Shown: one piece after another, positions 1 through 6,359 of the stretch | Numbering within the stretch: the first letter of the stretch is position 1 | Layout: each line of letters begins with the position of its first letter | Assembly (NCBI GenBank): GCA_050743075.1 | Contig: JBOGDS010000087.1 | Coordinates: 1 to 13,667 of the forward strand | Length of the DNA stretch: 13,667 bases | Reading direction: 5' to 3' | Origin: JBOGDS01 sp050743075 | GTDB taxonomy: Bacteria; Actinomycetota; Actinomycetes; Jiangellales; Jiangellaceae | Translations under genes and position numbers: made by a program | Notes under the pieces: generated by a model | What the model was told of the DNA's origin: nothing | Databases searched by the model: none | The model's input: only the letters and a program-made list of their open reading frames with translations

Positions 1-137
1 CCCTCGCGCTGGCGCTGTGCCACCTGCAGCACCGTGCCGGCCCCGCGGCAGCGACCGACGAGCTCAGCCCGCGGCTGGCGGCGGCCCTGGAGGCCGCCGG
101 CCCTGGCGCCCAGGTCGTCAACCGGGGGCGGAGCTGA
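1..137 (+). CDS. ruvC: RuvC Holliday junction endonuclease, C-terminal fragment
   Basis: Only the last 44 or so codons are in the window; the gene enters from the left edge in frame 3 and stops with TGA at 135-137. The visible residues include ALALCHLQHR near the start and end in VVNRGRS. The helix with ALALCHL fits the C-terminal helix of RuvC ('DALALALCH'), the nuclease that resolves Holliday junctions in complex with RuvAB. No catalytic acidic residue can be checked in so short a piece. The call rests mainly on the adjacent ruvA four bases downstream, the usual ruvC-ruvA-ruvB order. A general alternative cannot be excluded from 44 residues alone, but the context makes it likely. Confidence 0.8.
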   Translation, partial: LALALCHLQHRAGPAAATDELSPRLAAALEAAGPGAQVVNRGRS

Positions 138-141
138 CGCC

Positions 142-663
142 GTGATCGCCATGCTCCGCGGCCGGGTCGCCGCCGCCACCCTCGGCGAGGTGGTCCTGGA
201 CGTGCACGGGGTCGGCTACCTGGTGCACGTGCCGCCCGCCGCGGCGGTCGGCGCGCCGGGCGAGGAGGTGACGCTGCACACGTCGCTGGTGGTGCGCGAG
301 GACGCGCTGACGCTGTACGGCTTCACCGACCCCGCTGGCCGCGGACTGTTCGAGACGCTGCTGAGCGTCAGTGGCGTCGGCCCGAAGCTGGCGCTAGCGG
401 CGCTGGGCACGCTTGGGGCCGACGGGCTGCGCCGCGCCGTCGTGACCGAGGACGTCGCCGCGCTCACGGTCGTCCCGGGCGTGGGGCGCAAGTCGGCGCA
501 GCGGATGATCCTGGAACTGCGCGAGAAGCTGGGGGCGGCGAGGGCGGACGGCGTGCCCGGGGCAACCCCGACGCCTGGCGCTCCACAGGACCCGCGGGAC
601 GAGGTTCGCCAGGCGCTGACCGGCCTGGGCTACAGTCCCGCCGAGGTCGCCGCGGCCGTCGAG
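142..663 (+). CDS. ruvA: RuvA Holliday junction DNA helicase subunit, 3' end lost at a junction
   Basis: RuvA is the tetrameric protein that binds four-way DNA junctions and recruits the RuvB motor. The chosen GTG start at 142 gives MIAMLRGRV, the normal RuvA N-terminus, four bases after the ruvC stop and with GGAG at 130-133 as a possible ribosome binding site. Domain I (about 1-65) contains DVHGVGYLVHVP. Two helix-hairpin-helix motifs follow: VSGVGPKLALAAL (about 76-88) and VVPGVGRKSAQRMI (about 110-123). Domain III begins with DEVRQALTGLGYSPAEVAAAVE (about 154-175). Homology then ends near base 660, some 20 residues short of the usual length of about 200, and no stop codon follows: the frame stays open to 1590, running antisense through the DUF2877 gene. 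Domain III contacts RuvB, so a protein with this end would probably be impaired. The end given here is where recognisable RuvA stops, not a stop codon. ruvB does not follow. Confidence 0.85.
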
Positions 664-1350
664 CGCCGCGACGAGCCCGGCGAACTCGGGAACGCACTCG
701 CCGCGGCTGGCGTGGACCAGCAATGCGGCCGACACGTGGGTGGTCTGCGTGGCTGCGACCTCACCGATGGCCCGGGCGAGCCGGTCGGCCCGCGCGTCGC
801 GCAGCGAGCGCAACACGACCAGGACGCCGCAGAGGAGATCGTCGCCGGCGGGCGTCAGGCCGGAGCCACGGCCGACCAGAGCGGCGACGGCGCCGGGCAC
901 GGCCACGCCGGACAGCCACGCCACGAAGGGAGGCATGGCGCCCTCGACCGACGGCTCGAGCGGGTCGAGCATCCGGCGGACGGTGCGTGCACGCGTGACC
1001 GCCTCGGCCCGCAGGGCGAGCCGTGGCCGCAGCGGGCGCCACCACCGGCCGACCCCGATCCAGGTGTCTCCCAGACCGACCCCCCCGGCGCCGACGAGGG
1101 CGTTGCCCAGGTGCGACGGCAGGGGGCCAGGGAGTACGAGCGACGGCGGAAGGCGGACCGCCTCTGGGGTGCAGACACAGACCAGCGGCACACGTGGGTC
1201 GTCGGCGACGATGTGCAACGCCGAACCCAGCGTGCCGACCACCCGGGCCGACCGGGGAGGACCCTCCAGGAGCGGGGCGAGCGCAGTCGACGCGGCCGCG
1301 AGTCGCGTCGTCGCAGCCGTGCGGGTCGGCACCAGCGTGCGGACCGCCAC
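394..1350 (-). CDS. DUF2877 / AllH (YlbF)-like protein, C-terminus replaced
   Basis: This minus-strand frame starts with GTG at 1350, preceded by the strong ribosome binding site GGGAGGA with a short spacer. It encodes 318 residues, of which only about the first 230 (bases about 661-1350) look genuine. The diagnostic stretch is GRGSGLTPAGDDLLCG (about 160-175), the conserved glycine/aspartate motif of the DUF2877 family, followed by TTHVSAALLVHASRGE (203-218). DUF2877 includes E. coli YlbF, renamed AllH, which works with FdrA/AllF and YlbE/AllG in oxamate carbamoyltransferase activity during anaerobic allantoin use. The last 85 or so residues are simply the antisense of ruvA, and the usual C-terminal 'GHTSG'-type motif is absent, so the gene is truncated at the junction. 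Partners such as fdrA would be expected downstream, to the left, and are missing. It is divergent from the PucR gene across 55 bases, consistent with local regulation. Confidence 0.72.
   Translation of the reverse strand: MAVRTLVPTRTAATTRLAAASTALAPLLEGPPRSARVVGTLGSALHIVADDPRVPLVCVCTPEAVRLPPSLVLPGPLPSHLGNALVGAGGVGLGDTWIGVGRWWRPLRPRLALRAEAVTRARTVRRMLDPLEPSVEGAMPPFVAWLSGVAVPGAVAALVGRGSGLTPAGDDLLCGVLVVLRSLRDARADRLARAIGEVAATQTTHVSAALLVHASRGECVPEFAGLVAALDGRGDLGGTVAQAGQRLANLVPRVLWSARRRGCPGHAVRPRRPQLLAQFQDHPLRRLAPHARDDRERGDVLGHDGAAQPVGPKRAQRR
655..670. other. Breakpoint joining ruvA to DUF2877 gene
   Basis: Two genes that should each continue past this point collide here. From the left, RuvA domain III is recognisable up to AAAVE (about 648-663). 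From the right, the minus-strand DUF2877 protein is recognisable up to about VPEFAGLVAAL (661-693). Neither has its expected C-terminus or stop codon near the join: the + frame runs on to 1590 and the minus frame runs on to 394. No insertion sequence, target duplication, tRNA or integrase is visible at the join. The exact base cannot be fixed by eye, because both frames stay plausible for a few codons on either side. It may be a genomic inversion or deletion, or an assembly error. Confidence 0.65.
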
Positions 1351-1369
1351 CGGATCCTCCCGTCGATGG

Positions 1370-1398
1370 TTCCTCGGACGCTAGCCCGGCGGTACGGT
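1370..1398 (+). promoter_or_regulatory. Probable leaderless promoter of the PucR gene
   Basis: TACGGT at 1393-1398 fits the TANNNT -10 consensus and ends seven bases before the ATG at 1406, so transcription would begin at or next to the start codon. A poor -35 (TTCCTC, 1370-1375) lies 17 bases upstream. No purine-rich ribosome binding site precedes the ATG, which supports a leaderless mRNA, a common arrangement in actinobacteria. It overlaps the divergent promoter region of the DUF2877 gene, so one bound regulator could affect both. Confidence 0.45.
1378..1383 (-). promoter_or_regulatory. Possible -10 element for the DUF2877 gene
   Basis: On the minus strand the 55-base divergent gap contains TAGCGT, a TANNNT-type actinobacterial -10 hexamer, about 27 bases upstream of the GTG start and ahead of the GGGAGGA ribosome binding site. 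No good -35 hexamer is visible at the normal spacing. This is a weak call made from one short motif. Confidence 0.3.
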
Positions 1399-1405
1399 CG
1401 CCCGC

Positions 1406-3100
1406 ATGGGAGATGTTGCCGATCCGGTCACGCAGACTCACCAGGACTTGCCAGCAGACAGCGTGCTGACAGCCGGCGTCACCGTGCGGGAGGTTCTCGG
1501 CACGCCGGCCATGGCCGGTGCTCGGCTCCTGGCGGGCGAGTCGGGCCTGGACCGGGTCGTCCGCCGGCTCAACATCATGGAGGTCCCTGACGTCCTGCCG
1601 TGGGTGAAGCCGCACGAGCTGCTCTTGACCACGGGATATCCCGTACGCGCGACGCCCGACGGCGTTCCAGCCCTGCTGGCGGCTCTCGACGACCGCGGGC
1701 TCGCCGCCGTGGGCATCAAGCTCAACCGGTACCTGGACGAGTTGCCCGCGGCGGCGCTCGCCGTGGCCGACGCCCGAGGCCTGCCCTTGATCCAGCTGCC
1801 CGATGGCGTCGGGTTCGACGACATCCTCAACCAGGTACTGACCGAGGTGCTGAACCGCCAGGCCGCGCTGCTCGAGCGAAGCGAGGAGGTGCACCGGGCC
1901 CTGGTGGCCATCGTGCTGGAGGGTGGCGGGCTGGACGAGCTGGTGTCGGAGATGGCCGTGCTCCTGGGCGGCCCGGTGCTGGTGACGACCGCCGACGGCC
2001 GGGTTCTGGCTTCTGGCGGAAGCGCCGAGGAGCTGGCCGCGTTGCGGCAGACGTCGTGCTTCGACCCGTCCGGGCGCTTCCTCACCGAACGCGAGCCGCG
2101 GGGCGTCCACCGCCACGACGACCTCGCCGGTTGGCACGCCGTCGTCCCGGTCGTCGCCGGGAAGTTCGATCACGGCCGGATCGCCACGTTCTCCCGCGAC
2201 CGGATGCTCGACGGGCGCGACCTACACGTTCTGGAGCGCGCTGCGACCGTGGCCGCCCTGGCCGTCACCAAGCAGCTCGCGGTCCGGGCAGTCGAGGGCA
2301 AGTATCGCGGCGACTTCCTGCGTGACGTGCTCTCGGCTCGTGCCGGCAACCGCGAGCAGGTGATCGCGCACTGCGGATCGCTGGGTTGGGACGTGGACCG
2401 GCCCCTGCTGGTCGTGGTCGCGGAGCTGGACCCGTTGACCGCGCCGGCGCAGAAGCAGGGGCTCGAGCTGCGTCCGGTGCAGGAACGTTTCGCCGCGGCC
2501 TGGGAAGGGGCCGTGCGAATGCGGGACGCTCGGGCGCCGGTCGTGGGGTTCACCCAGGAGGTGGTCGCGCTACTCGGTGTGCCCAGCGGGGCGGATCCCG
2601 ACCGGACCGTGCGTGAGGTCGTCCGCGAGGTGTCGGGCGACGGTGGCGGAGGCCGGCGGTCCTTCGCGACCGGGGTGAGCCGACCGGTCGACGACCCGGA
2701 GCAGATCCCCGACGCCTACGAGCAGGCGCGCCGCGCGGTCCACGTCGGCCGCCGGTTGCACGGCCCGGGAGCCGTCGCGCACTTCGACGCACTCGGCACG
2801 TTCCGCCTGTTGAGCCTGGTTCGCGATCCCGCGGAGCTGCGCGGCTTCGTCGCCGAGACGCTGGGGTCGCTGGCGTCCGACGACGATCCGGAGGCTACCG
2901 ACCTCCGGCGCACGCTGCAGGTCCTGCTCGACACCAACCTCAACGTCGCCGAGGCGGCCCGCCGGCTGTTCGTTCACTACAACACGCTCCGGTACCGGAT
3001 CGGCAAGCTGGAGCGGCTGCTCGGGCCGTTCCCCACCGACCCGGACCTGCGCCTGGACCTCGCCCTCGCCCTGAAAGTCCTCCAGATGCGCGGCCTGTGA
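1406..3100 (+). CDS. PucR-family transcriptional regulator (nucleobase/ureide catabolism type)
   Basis: A 564-residue cytoplasmic regulator with the full PucR/CdaR-type layout. Residues about 24-145 form the N-terminal PucR domain, including VREVLGTPAMAGARLLAG, the helix-strand portion DVLPWVKPHELLLTTGYP and the closing GLPLIQLPDGVGFDDILNQV. A GAF/linker-like middle (about 160-295) follows, then a GGDEF-like CdaR domain (about 300-430). The C-terminal helix-turn-helix of the HTH_30 type is at about 501-564, with TNLNVAEAARRLFVHYNTLRYRI as its core. Family members control purine degradation (B. subtilis PucR), sugar diacid use and similar pathways, usually sensing a pathway metabolite and acting on neighbouring genes. 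It lies between a divergent DUF2877 gene and a nucleobase permease, which fits a local activator of nucleobase or ureide use. The ligand cannot be read from the sequence. ATG 1406 is chosen because of the -10 motif seven bases upstream. A long hairpin follows the stop. Confidence 0.88.
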   Translation: MGDVADPVTQTHQDLPADSVLTAGVTVREVLGTPAMAGARLLAGESGLDRVVRRLNIMEVPDVLPWVKPHELLLTTGYPVRATPDGVPALLAALDDRGLAAVGIKLNRYLDELPAAALAVADARGLPLIQLPDGVGFDDILNQVLTEVLNRQAALLERSEEVHRALVAIVLEGGGLDELVSEMAVLLGGPVLVTTADGRVLASGGSAEELAALRQTSCFDPSGRFLTEREPRGVHRHDDLAGWHAVVPVVAGKFDHGRIATFSRDRMLDGRDLHVLERAATVAALAVTKQLAVRAVEGKYRGDFLRDVLSARAGNREQVIAHCGSLGWDVDRPLLVVVAELDPLTAPAQKQGLELRPVQERFAAAWEGAVRMRDARAPVVGFTQEVVALLGVPSGADPDRTVREVVREVSGDGGGGRRSFATGVSRPVDDPEQIPDAYEQARRAVHVGRRLHGPGAVAHFDALGTFRLLSLVRDPAELRGFVAETLGSLASDDDPEATDLRRTLQVLLDTNLNVAEAARRLFVHYNTLRYRIGKLERLLGPFPTDPDLRLDLALALKVLQMRGL

Positions 3101-3106
3101 CCCGAC

Positions 3107-3161
3107 GAGTGGAGGGTTCTCCGCCCTTCGCGCCACGGGAAGGGCGGAGAACCCTCCACTG
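3107..3161. repeat. Perfect long inverted repeat (terminator or dispersed palindrome)
   Basis: Arms at 3108-3129 and 3139-3160 are perfectly complementary over 22 bases, with a loop of nine. The left arm contains GGAGGGTTCTCCGCCC. It begins seven bases after the PucR stop codon, so it probably ends that transcript, although no run of T follows. Its length and perfection exceed an ordinary terminator, and it may be a copy of a repeated palindrome; that needs a genome-wide count. Confidence 0.75.
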
Positions 3162-3372
3162 ATGGGATGGACGCGTGCCTCGCGGCCTTTGCGCTCGCCG
3201 AACAGAGCCGGATCGTGACCATTGGCTGGTCCTGACAGCGCAGCACTGGGCAGCGGCCCCGGTTGGGTGACCACTCGTTCGTCAGATGTTGCCGATGCCG
3301 ACCCCACGCAACGCCCCTAAGTTTCCGCCAGCGGTGATCAGCGACCTGAGTCACTCCCGGAGGAGGTCCTGC
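3161..3372 (+). other. Leader/intergenic region upstream of the permease
   Basis: About 210 bases with no convincing gene. It should hold the permease promoter and any PucR operator. Seen here: a 15-base palindrome at 3217-3231; a TANNNT hexamer, TAAGTT, at 3318-3323 without a recognisable -35; and a strong ribosome binding site GGAGGAGG at 3359-3366. The upstream in-frame ATG at 3286 is rejected as a start because the residues between it and 3373 do not resemble the family and ATG 3373 has the better ribosome binding site. No known riboswitch fold was recognised. Confidence 0.4.
3217..3231. promoter_or_regulatory. Candidate operator palindrome GACCA-TTGGC-TGGTC
   Basis: A perfect 5+5 base palindrome with a five-base centre lies 142 bases ahead of the permease start. 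It contains CATTGG, which matches the CNTTGG core described for the B. subtilis PucR box but not that box's AT-rich flanks. A palindrome this short can arise by chance in GC-rich DNA, so the regulatory role is a guess from position and neighbouring pucR. Confidence 0.25.
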
Positions 3373-4851
3373 ATGGCGCTGGACTGGAAGGTCGTCCACG
3401 GCGGGAAGACCCCGCCACCGGGTGAGGTCGTCCGTCCCGACGAGCGGCTGTCGTGGGGCCGCACCGTCGGGCTCGGAGCCCAGCATGTCGTCGCCATGTT
3501 CGGGGCGACGTTCGTCTTCCCGATCATCATGGGGCTGAACCCGCAGCTCGCGGTCATGATGAGCGGAATTGCGACGATTGCGTTCCTGCTGATCGTGCAG
3601 GGCAAGGTTCCCAGCTACCTCGGCACGTCGGCGTCGTTCGTCGGCGGCGTCTTCGCCATCCGGGCACAGGGTGGCGACAGCGCAGACGTCACCGGCGCGA
3701 TCCTGGTCGCGGCGCTGGTGCTGATCGCGGTCGGCGTACTGATCCACTACGCCGGCTCTCACGTCCTCCACACGGTGCTGCCGCCGGTCGTCACCGGCGC
3801 TGTCGTCATGTTGATCGGCTTCAACCTGGCGCCCGTTGTCGCGGACATCTACTGGCCTCAGGACCAGTGGATCGCGCTGATCGTCATGGTGGCGGTCATC
3901 GCCATGGCAATAGGGCTGCGCGGGTTCATGGGCAGGATCGCCATCTTCCTCGGTCTCGTCCTCGGCTACGCGCTGTCGTGGATCTTCGACCGGGTCTTCG
4001 GCCAGATCACGTCGAACGACGGCACGGGCACTGAGACGACGCGCGACCGGGTCAACTTCGACACCGTCGGCGACGCCGACTGGATCGGCTTCCCGCCCGA
4101 GACGATGACCGGCCCGGACGGAATGGAGATCGTCGGCTGGCACCTGCCGAGCTTCTCGCTGACGTTCACGCTGCTCGTCCTCCCCGCAGTCATCGCCCTC
4201 GTCGCCGAGAACACCGGCCACGTGAAGGCCGTTGCCGAGATGGTCGAGCGGGACCTCGACCCGGTCATGGGCAAGGCCATTGCGGCTGACGGCGTCGGCA
4301 CGGCCATCACCAGCACGATAGGCGGCTCGCCCACGACGACGTACGCCGAGAACATCGGCGTCATGGCAGCCACCCGGGTCTACTCCACGGCGGCCTACTA
4401 CGTCGCGGCGCTCGTTGCGATCGTCTTCGGCCTGTCGCCGAAGTTCGGCGCGCTCGTGGCCGCCGTTCCCGGTGGTGTGCTGGGCGGTATCACTGTCGTC
4501 CTCTACGGCATGATCGGCATGCTCGGCGCCAAGATCTGGATCGAGAACCGGGTCAACTTCGCCAACCCGGTCAACCTGGTCCCGGTCGCGGCCGGCATTA
4601 TCATCGCGATCGGTGACACCTCGCTCCAGATCACCGACGACTTCGTGCTGTCCGGGATCGCGCTGGGCACCATCGTCGCGATCGCCGCATACCACTTCGC
4701 CAAGGCCATCGCGCCCCCACACATGCGTGACGAGGGCGCGCTGATCATGGTCGGCGGGCGCGACACGCAGCGGGTCGACGAGTTCGTGGAAGACCGCAGC
4801 CGCGCCGACGAGCGCATCGACGAAGGCCCCGATAGCAGAGACGAGCGCTAA
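3373..4851 (+). CDS. NCS2-family uracil/xanthine permease (UraA/RutG-like)
   Basis: A 492-residue inner-membrane nucleobase:proton symporter. ATG 3373 is chosen because GGAGGAGG sits just upstream and the protein then begins MALDWKVVHGGKTPPPG, with the hydrophobic part starting near residue 35 (TVGLGAQHVVAMFGATFVFP). About 12-14 membrane segments can be seen, with the family's short strand/helix breaks. The two conserved acidic residues of the uracil-type binding site are present: Glu279 in VAENTGHVKAV and Glu326 in TTTYAENIGVMAATRVYS. The second motif is almost that of E. coli RutG/UraA; xanthine permeases such as XanQ have a differently built motif here, which favours uracil or a related pyrimidine over xanthine. 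A loop of about 45 residues (about 215-258) rich in D, T and G interrupts the middle, and a charged tail follows IAPPHMRDEG. It lies between pucR and a molybdenum hydroxylase operon and probably supplies the latter's substrate. The substrate is inferred. Confidence 0.9.
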   Translation: MALDWKVVHGGKTPPPGEVVRPDERLSWGRTVGLGAQHVVAMFGATFVFPIIMGLNPQLAVMMSGIATIAFLLIVQGKVPSYLGTSASFVGGVFAIRAQGGDSADVTGAILVAALVLIAVGVLIHYAGSHVLHTVLPPVVTGAVVMLIGFNLAPVVADIYWPQDQWIALIVMVAVIAMAIGLRGFMGRIAIFLGLVLGYALSWIFDRVFGQITSNDGTGTETTRDRVNFDTVGDADWIGFPPETMTGPDGMEIVGWHLPSFSLTFTLLVLPAVIALVAENTGHVKAVAEMVERDLDPVMGKAIAADGVGTAITSTIGGSPTTTYAENIGVMAATRVYSTAAYYVAALVAIVFGLSPKFGALVAAVPGGVLGGITVVLYGMIGMLGAKIWIENRVNFANPVNLVPVAAGIIIAIGDTSLQITDDFVLSGIALGTIVAIAAYHFAKAIAPPHMRDEGALIMVGGRDTQRVDEFVEDRSRADERIDEGPDSRDER

Positions 4852-4863
4852 CGGGGTGCCAGA

Positions 4864-4902
4864 CGCGGGGGCCGTACGCCGAGGGGCCGTACGGCCCCCG
4901 CG
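4864..4902 (+). terminator. GC-rich hairpin terminator after the permease
   Basis: Perfect arms of 14 bases (4864-4877 and 4889-4902, each containing GGGGGCC or its complement), extendable by one pair, start 13 bases after the permease stop. There is no T run, as is usual for actinobacterial hairpin terminators. It separates the permease from the hydroxylase operon, which would therefore need its own promoter in 4903-4959, where no clear -10/-35 pair was found; readthrough is the alternative. Confidence 0.65.
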
Positions 4903-4959
4903 GTGTCCTGTGCCCGGCCCGCCTGCGCTGGACCAGGCCCGCCGAGGGAGGATCAGCGA

Positions 4960-5868
4960 GTGAAGCCGTCGCCGTTCGCCTACCACCGGCCGACGACGCT
5001 CGACGACCTGCTCGCCGTCCTCGCCGAGGTCGGGCCGGACGGCAAGGTTCTCGCGGGTGGTCAGAGCCTGGTCCCCCTGATGTCGATGCGGCTCGCCGCG
5101 CCGAAGCACCTCGTCGACCTCAACCATGTCGCGGAGCTCGGCGGCGTGCGGGTCAGCGCCGACGGCGTCCGGGTGGGCGCGTCCGCGCGGCACACGGAGG
5201 TCGAACACGACGAGGCTGCATTCGCCTCGGTGCCGCTGCTCCGCCAAGCCCTGGTCCACGTCGCTCACCCGACGATCCGCAACCGGGGGACGACGGTCGG
5301 CAGCCTCGTGCACGCGGACCCCTCGGGGGAGATGACGGCGGTGCTGGCACTGCTCGGCGGCACCGTCACTCTTCGGCGTCGAGGCGGCGAACGGGTCGTC
5401 GGAGCCGACGACTTCTTCCTCGGGCCGCTGGAGTCGACCGTCGAGGCCGGCGAGGTCGCTGTCGAGGTGTACTTCCCGGCGCCGCCGCCCCGCACGGGTT
5501 CCGCGTGGGTCGAGGTGTCGCGCCGGCACGGCGACTACGCCGTGTGCGGGGTGGGCGCGCTCGTGACGCTCGACGGCGACCTGAGGGTCACGGCGGCCCG
5601 GGTGGGACTGGTCTCGATGGGGCCGACGCCGGTGGTGCTCGACGTCACGGCGCCGTTGGGCGGGGCGCACGCACCGCGTGTCGCGCCGCAGTCGCGTGAT
5701 CAGCAGGCGTTGGACGCGTTGGCCGAGGCGCGCCGGCTGGTGGGCGCGTCGGTCGACCCCGAGCCGGACATCCATGCGTCCGCCGAGTACCGCCGCCACC
5801 TGGCCGGGACGCTGACGGTCCGGGCGTTGCGCGCCGCGGCCGACCACGCCGTGGAGCGTGCCGCGTGA
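4960..5868 (+). CDS. Molybdenum hydroxylase FAD-binding medium subunit (CoxM/XdhB-like)
   Basis: A 302-residue flavoprotein subunit that passes electrons from the iron-sulfur subunit to the final acceptor. The GTG at 4960 is preceded by GGGAGGA (4946-4952) at a seven-base spacing and gives MKPSPFAYHRPTTLDDLLAVL, the normal N-terminus of this family. The two FAD-binding loops are present: AGGQSLVPLM (32-41) and TIRNRGTTVGSLVHADPSGE (105-124), the second corresponding to the 'TIGGSLAHADPAAE' type. The C-terminal domain (about 180-285) holds VSRRHGDYAVCGVGA, typical of CO dehydrogenase medium-subunit C-terminal domains. It lacks the 4Fe-4S insertion found in 4-hydroxybenzoyl-CoA reductase. It is the first of four genes joined by 4-base overlaps; its stop overlaps the start of the 2Fe-2S subunit as GTGA. 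Confidence 0.92.
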   Translation: MKPSPFAYHRPTTLDDLLAVLAEVGPDGKVLAGGQSLVPLMSMRLAAPKHLVDLNHVAELGGVRVSADGVRVGASARHTEVEHDEAAFASVPLLRQALVHVAHPTIRNRGTTVGSLVHADPSGEMTAVLALLGGTVTLRRRGGERVVGADDFFLGPLESTVEAGEVAVEVYFPAPPPRTGSAWVEVSRRHGDYAVCGVGALVTLDGDLRVTAARVGLVSMGPTPVVLDVTAPLGGAHAPRVAPQSRDQQALDALAEARRLVGASVDPEPDIHASAEYRRHLAGTLTVRALRAAADHAVERAA

Positions 5869-6359
5869 GCGGCCTGCACGACGTCGAGTTGACCGTCAAC
5901 GGCGTCCCACGCTCGGCGCGGGTGCCGGCCCGGCGCCTCCTGTCGGACTTCCTCCGCCATGACCTGAGGCTCACCGGCACCCACGTCGGCTGCGAGCACG
6001 GAGTCTGCGGTGCCTGCACCGTGCTGCTCGACGGCGAGCCGGTGCGGTCCTGCCTGCTCTTCGCGGTCAGCGTCCACGGGTCGTCGGTCACCACGGTCGA
6101 GGGCTTGACCGAGCCCGACGGGTCGCTCGGCCCCGTCCAGCAGGCCTTCTGGGACTGCCACGGCCTGCAGTGCGGCTTCTGCACGCCGGGCTTCGTCACG
6201 ACGATCACCGCGTATCTCGACGAGAACCCCGACCCCACCGAGGCCGAGGCGCGCGAGGCGATCGCCGGCAACCTGTGCCGCTGCACCGGCTACCAGAACA
6301 TCGTGGCGTCGGTGCTGCGGGCGGCTGAGCTGCTGCGCCGCGACGAGACACCCACGTGA
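5865..6359 (+). CDS. Molybdenum hydroxylase 2Fe-2S small subunit (CoxS/XdhA-like)
   Basis: A 164-residue electron-transfer subunit with both expected [2Fe-2S] domains. The N-terminal plant-ferredoxin-type cluster is held by Cys43, Cys48, Cys51 and Cys63, in CEHGVCGACTVLLDG and SC. The C-terminal helical domain cluster is held by Cys103 and Cys106 (LQCGFCTPGF) and Cys138 and Cys140 (NLCRCTGYQNI). All eight ligands are intact, so the subunit should be functional. It carries electrons from the molybdenum centre to FAD. Translation begins at GTG 5865, overlapping the preceding stop by four bases, and ends overlapping the next start in the same way, which points to coupled translation and a fixed stoichiometry. 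Confidence 0.95.
   Translation: MSGLHDVELTVNGVPRSARVPARRLLSDFLRHDLRLTGTHVGCEHGVCGACTVLLDGEPVRSCLLFAVSVHGSSVTTVEGLTEPDGSLGPVQQAFWDCHGLQCGFCTPGFVTTITAYLDENPDPTEAEAREAIAGNLCRCTGYQNIVASVLRAAELLRRDETPT

Noticed and set aside
142..1590. One 482-residue protein made of RuvA plus a long C-terminal extension
   Set aside because: Everything after about residue 174 is Arg/Gly/His-rich antisense of the DUF2877 and pucR genes, with no family resemblance; the open frame is an effect of high GC content.
3286..3372. Upstream ATG 3286 as the permease start
   Set aside because: It would add 29 residues unlike the family N-terminus, and the strong GGAGGAGG ribosome binding site belongs to ATG 3373.
3250..3372. 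A riboswitch in the permease leader
   Set aside because: No conserved core of a known purine, PRPP, guanidine or other class could be recognised, and no expression-platform hairpin was evident.
2977..5847. Minus-strand open frame of 956 codons
   Set aside because: It lies antisense to pucR, the permease and the FAD subunit, whose family motifs are unambiguous; its translation is rich in Asp, Arg and His without domains.
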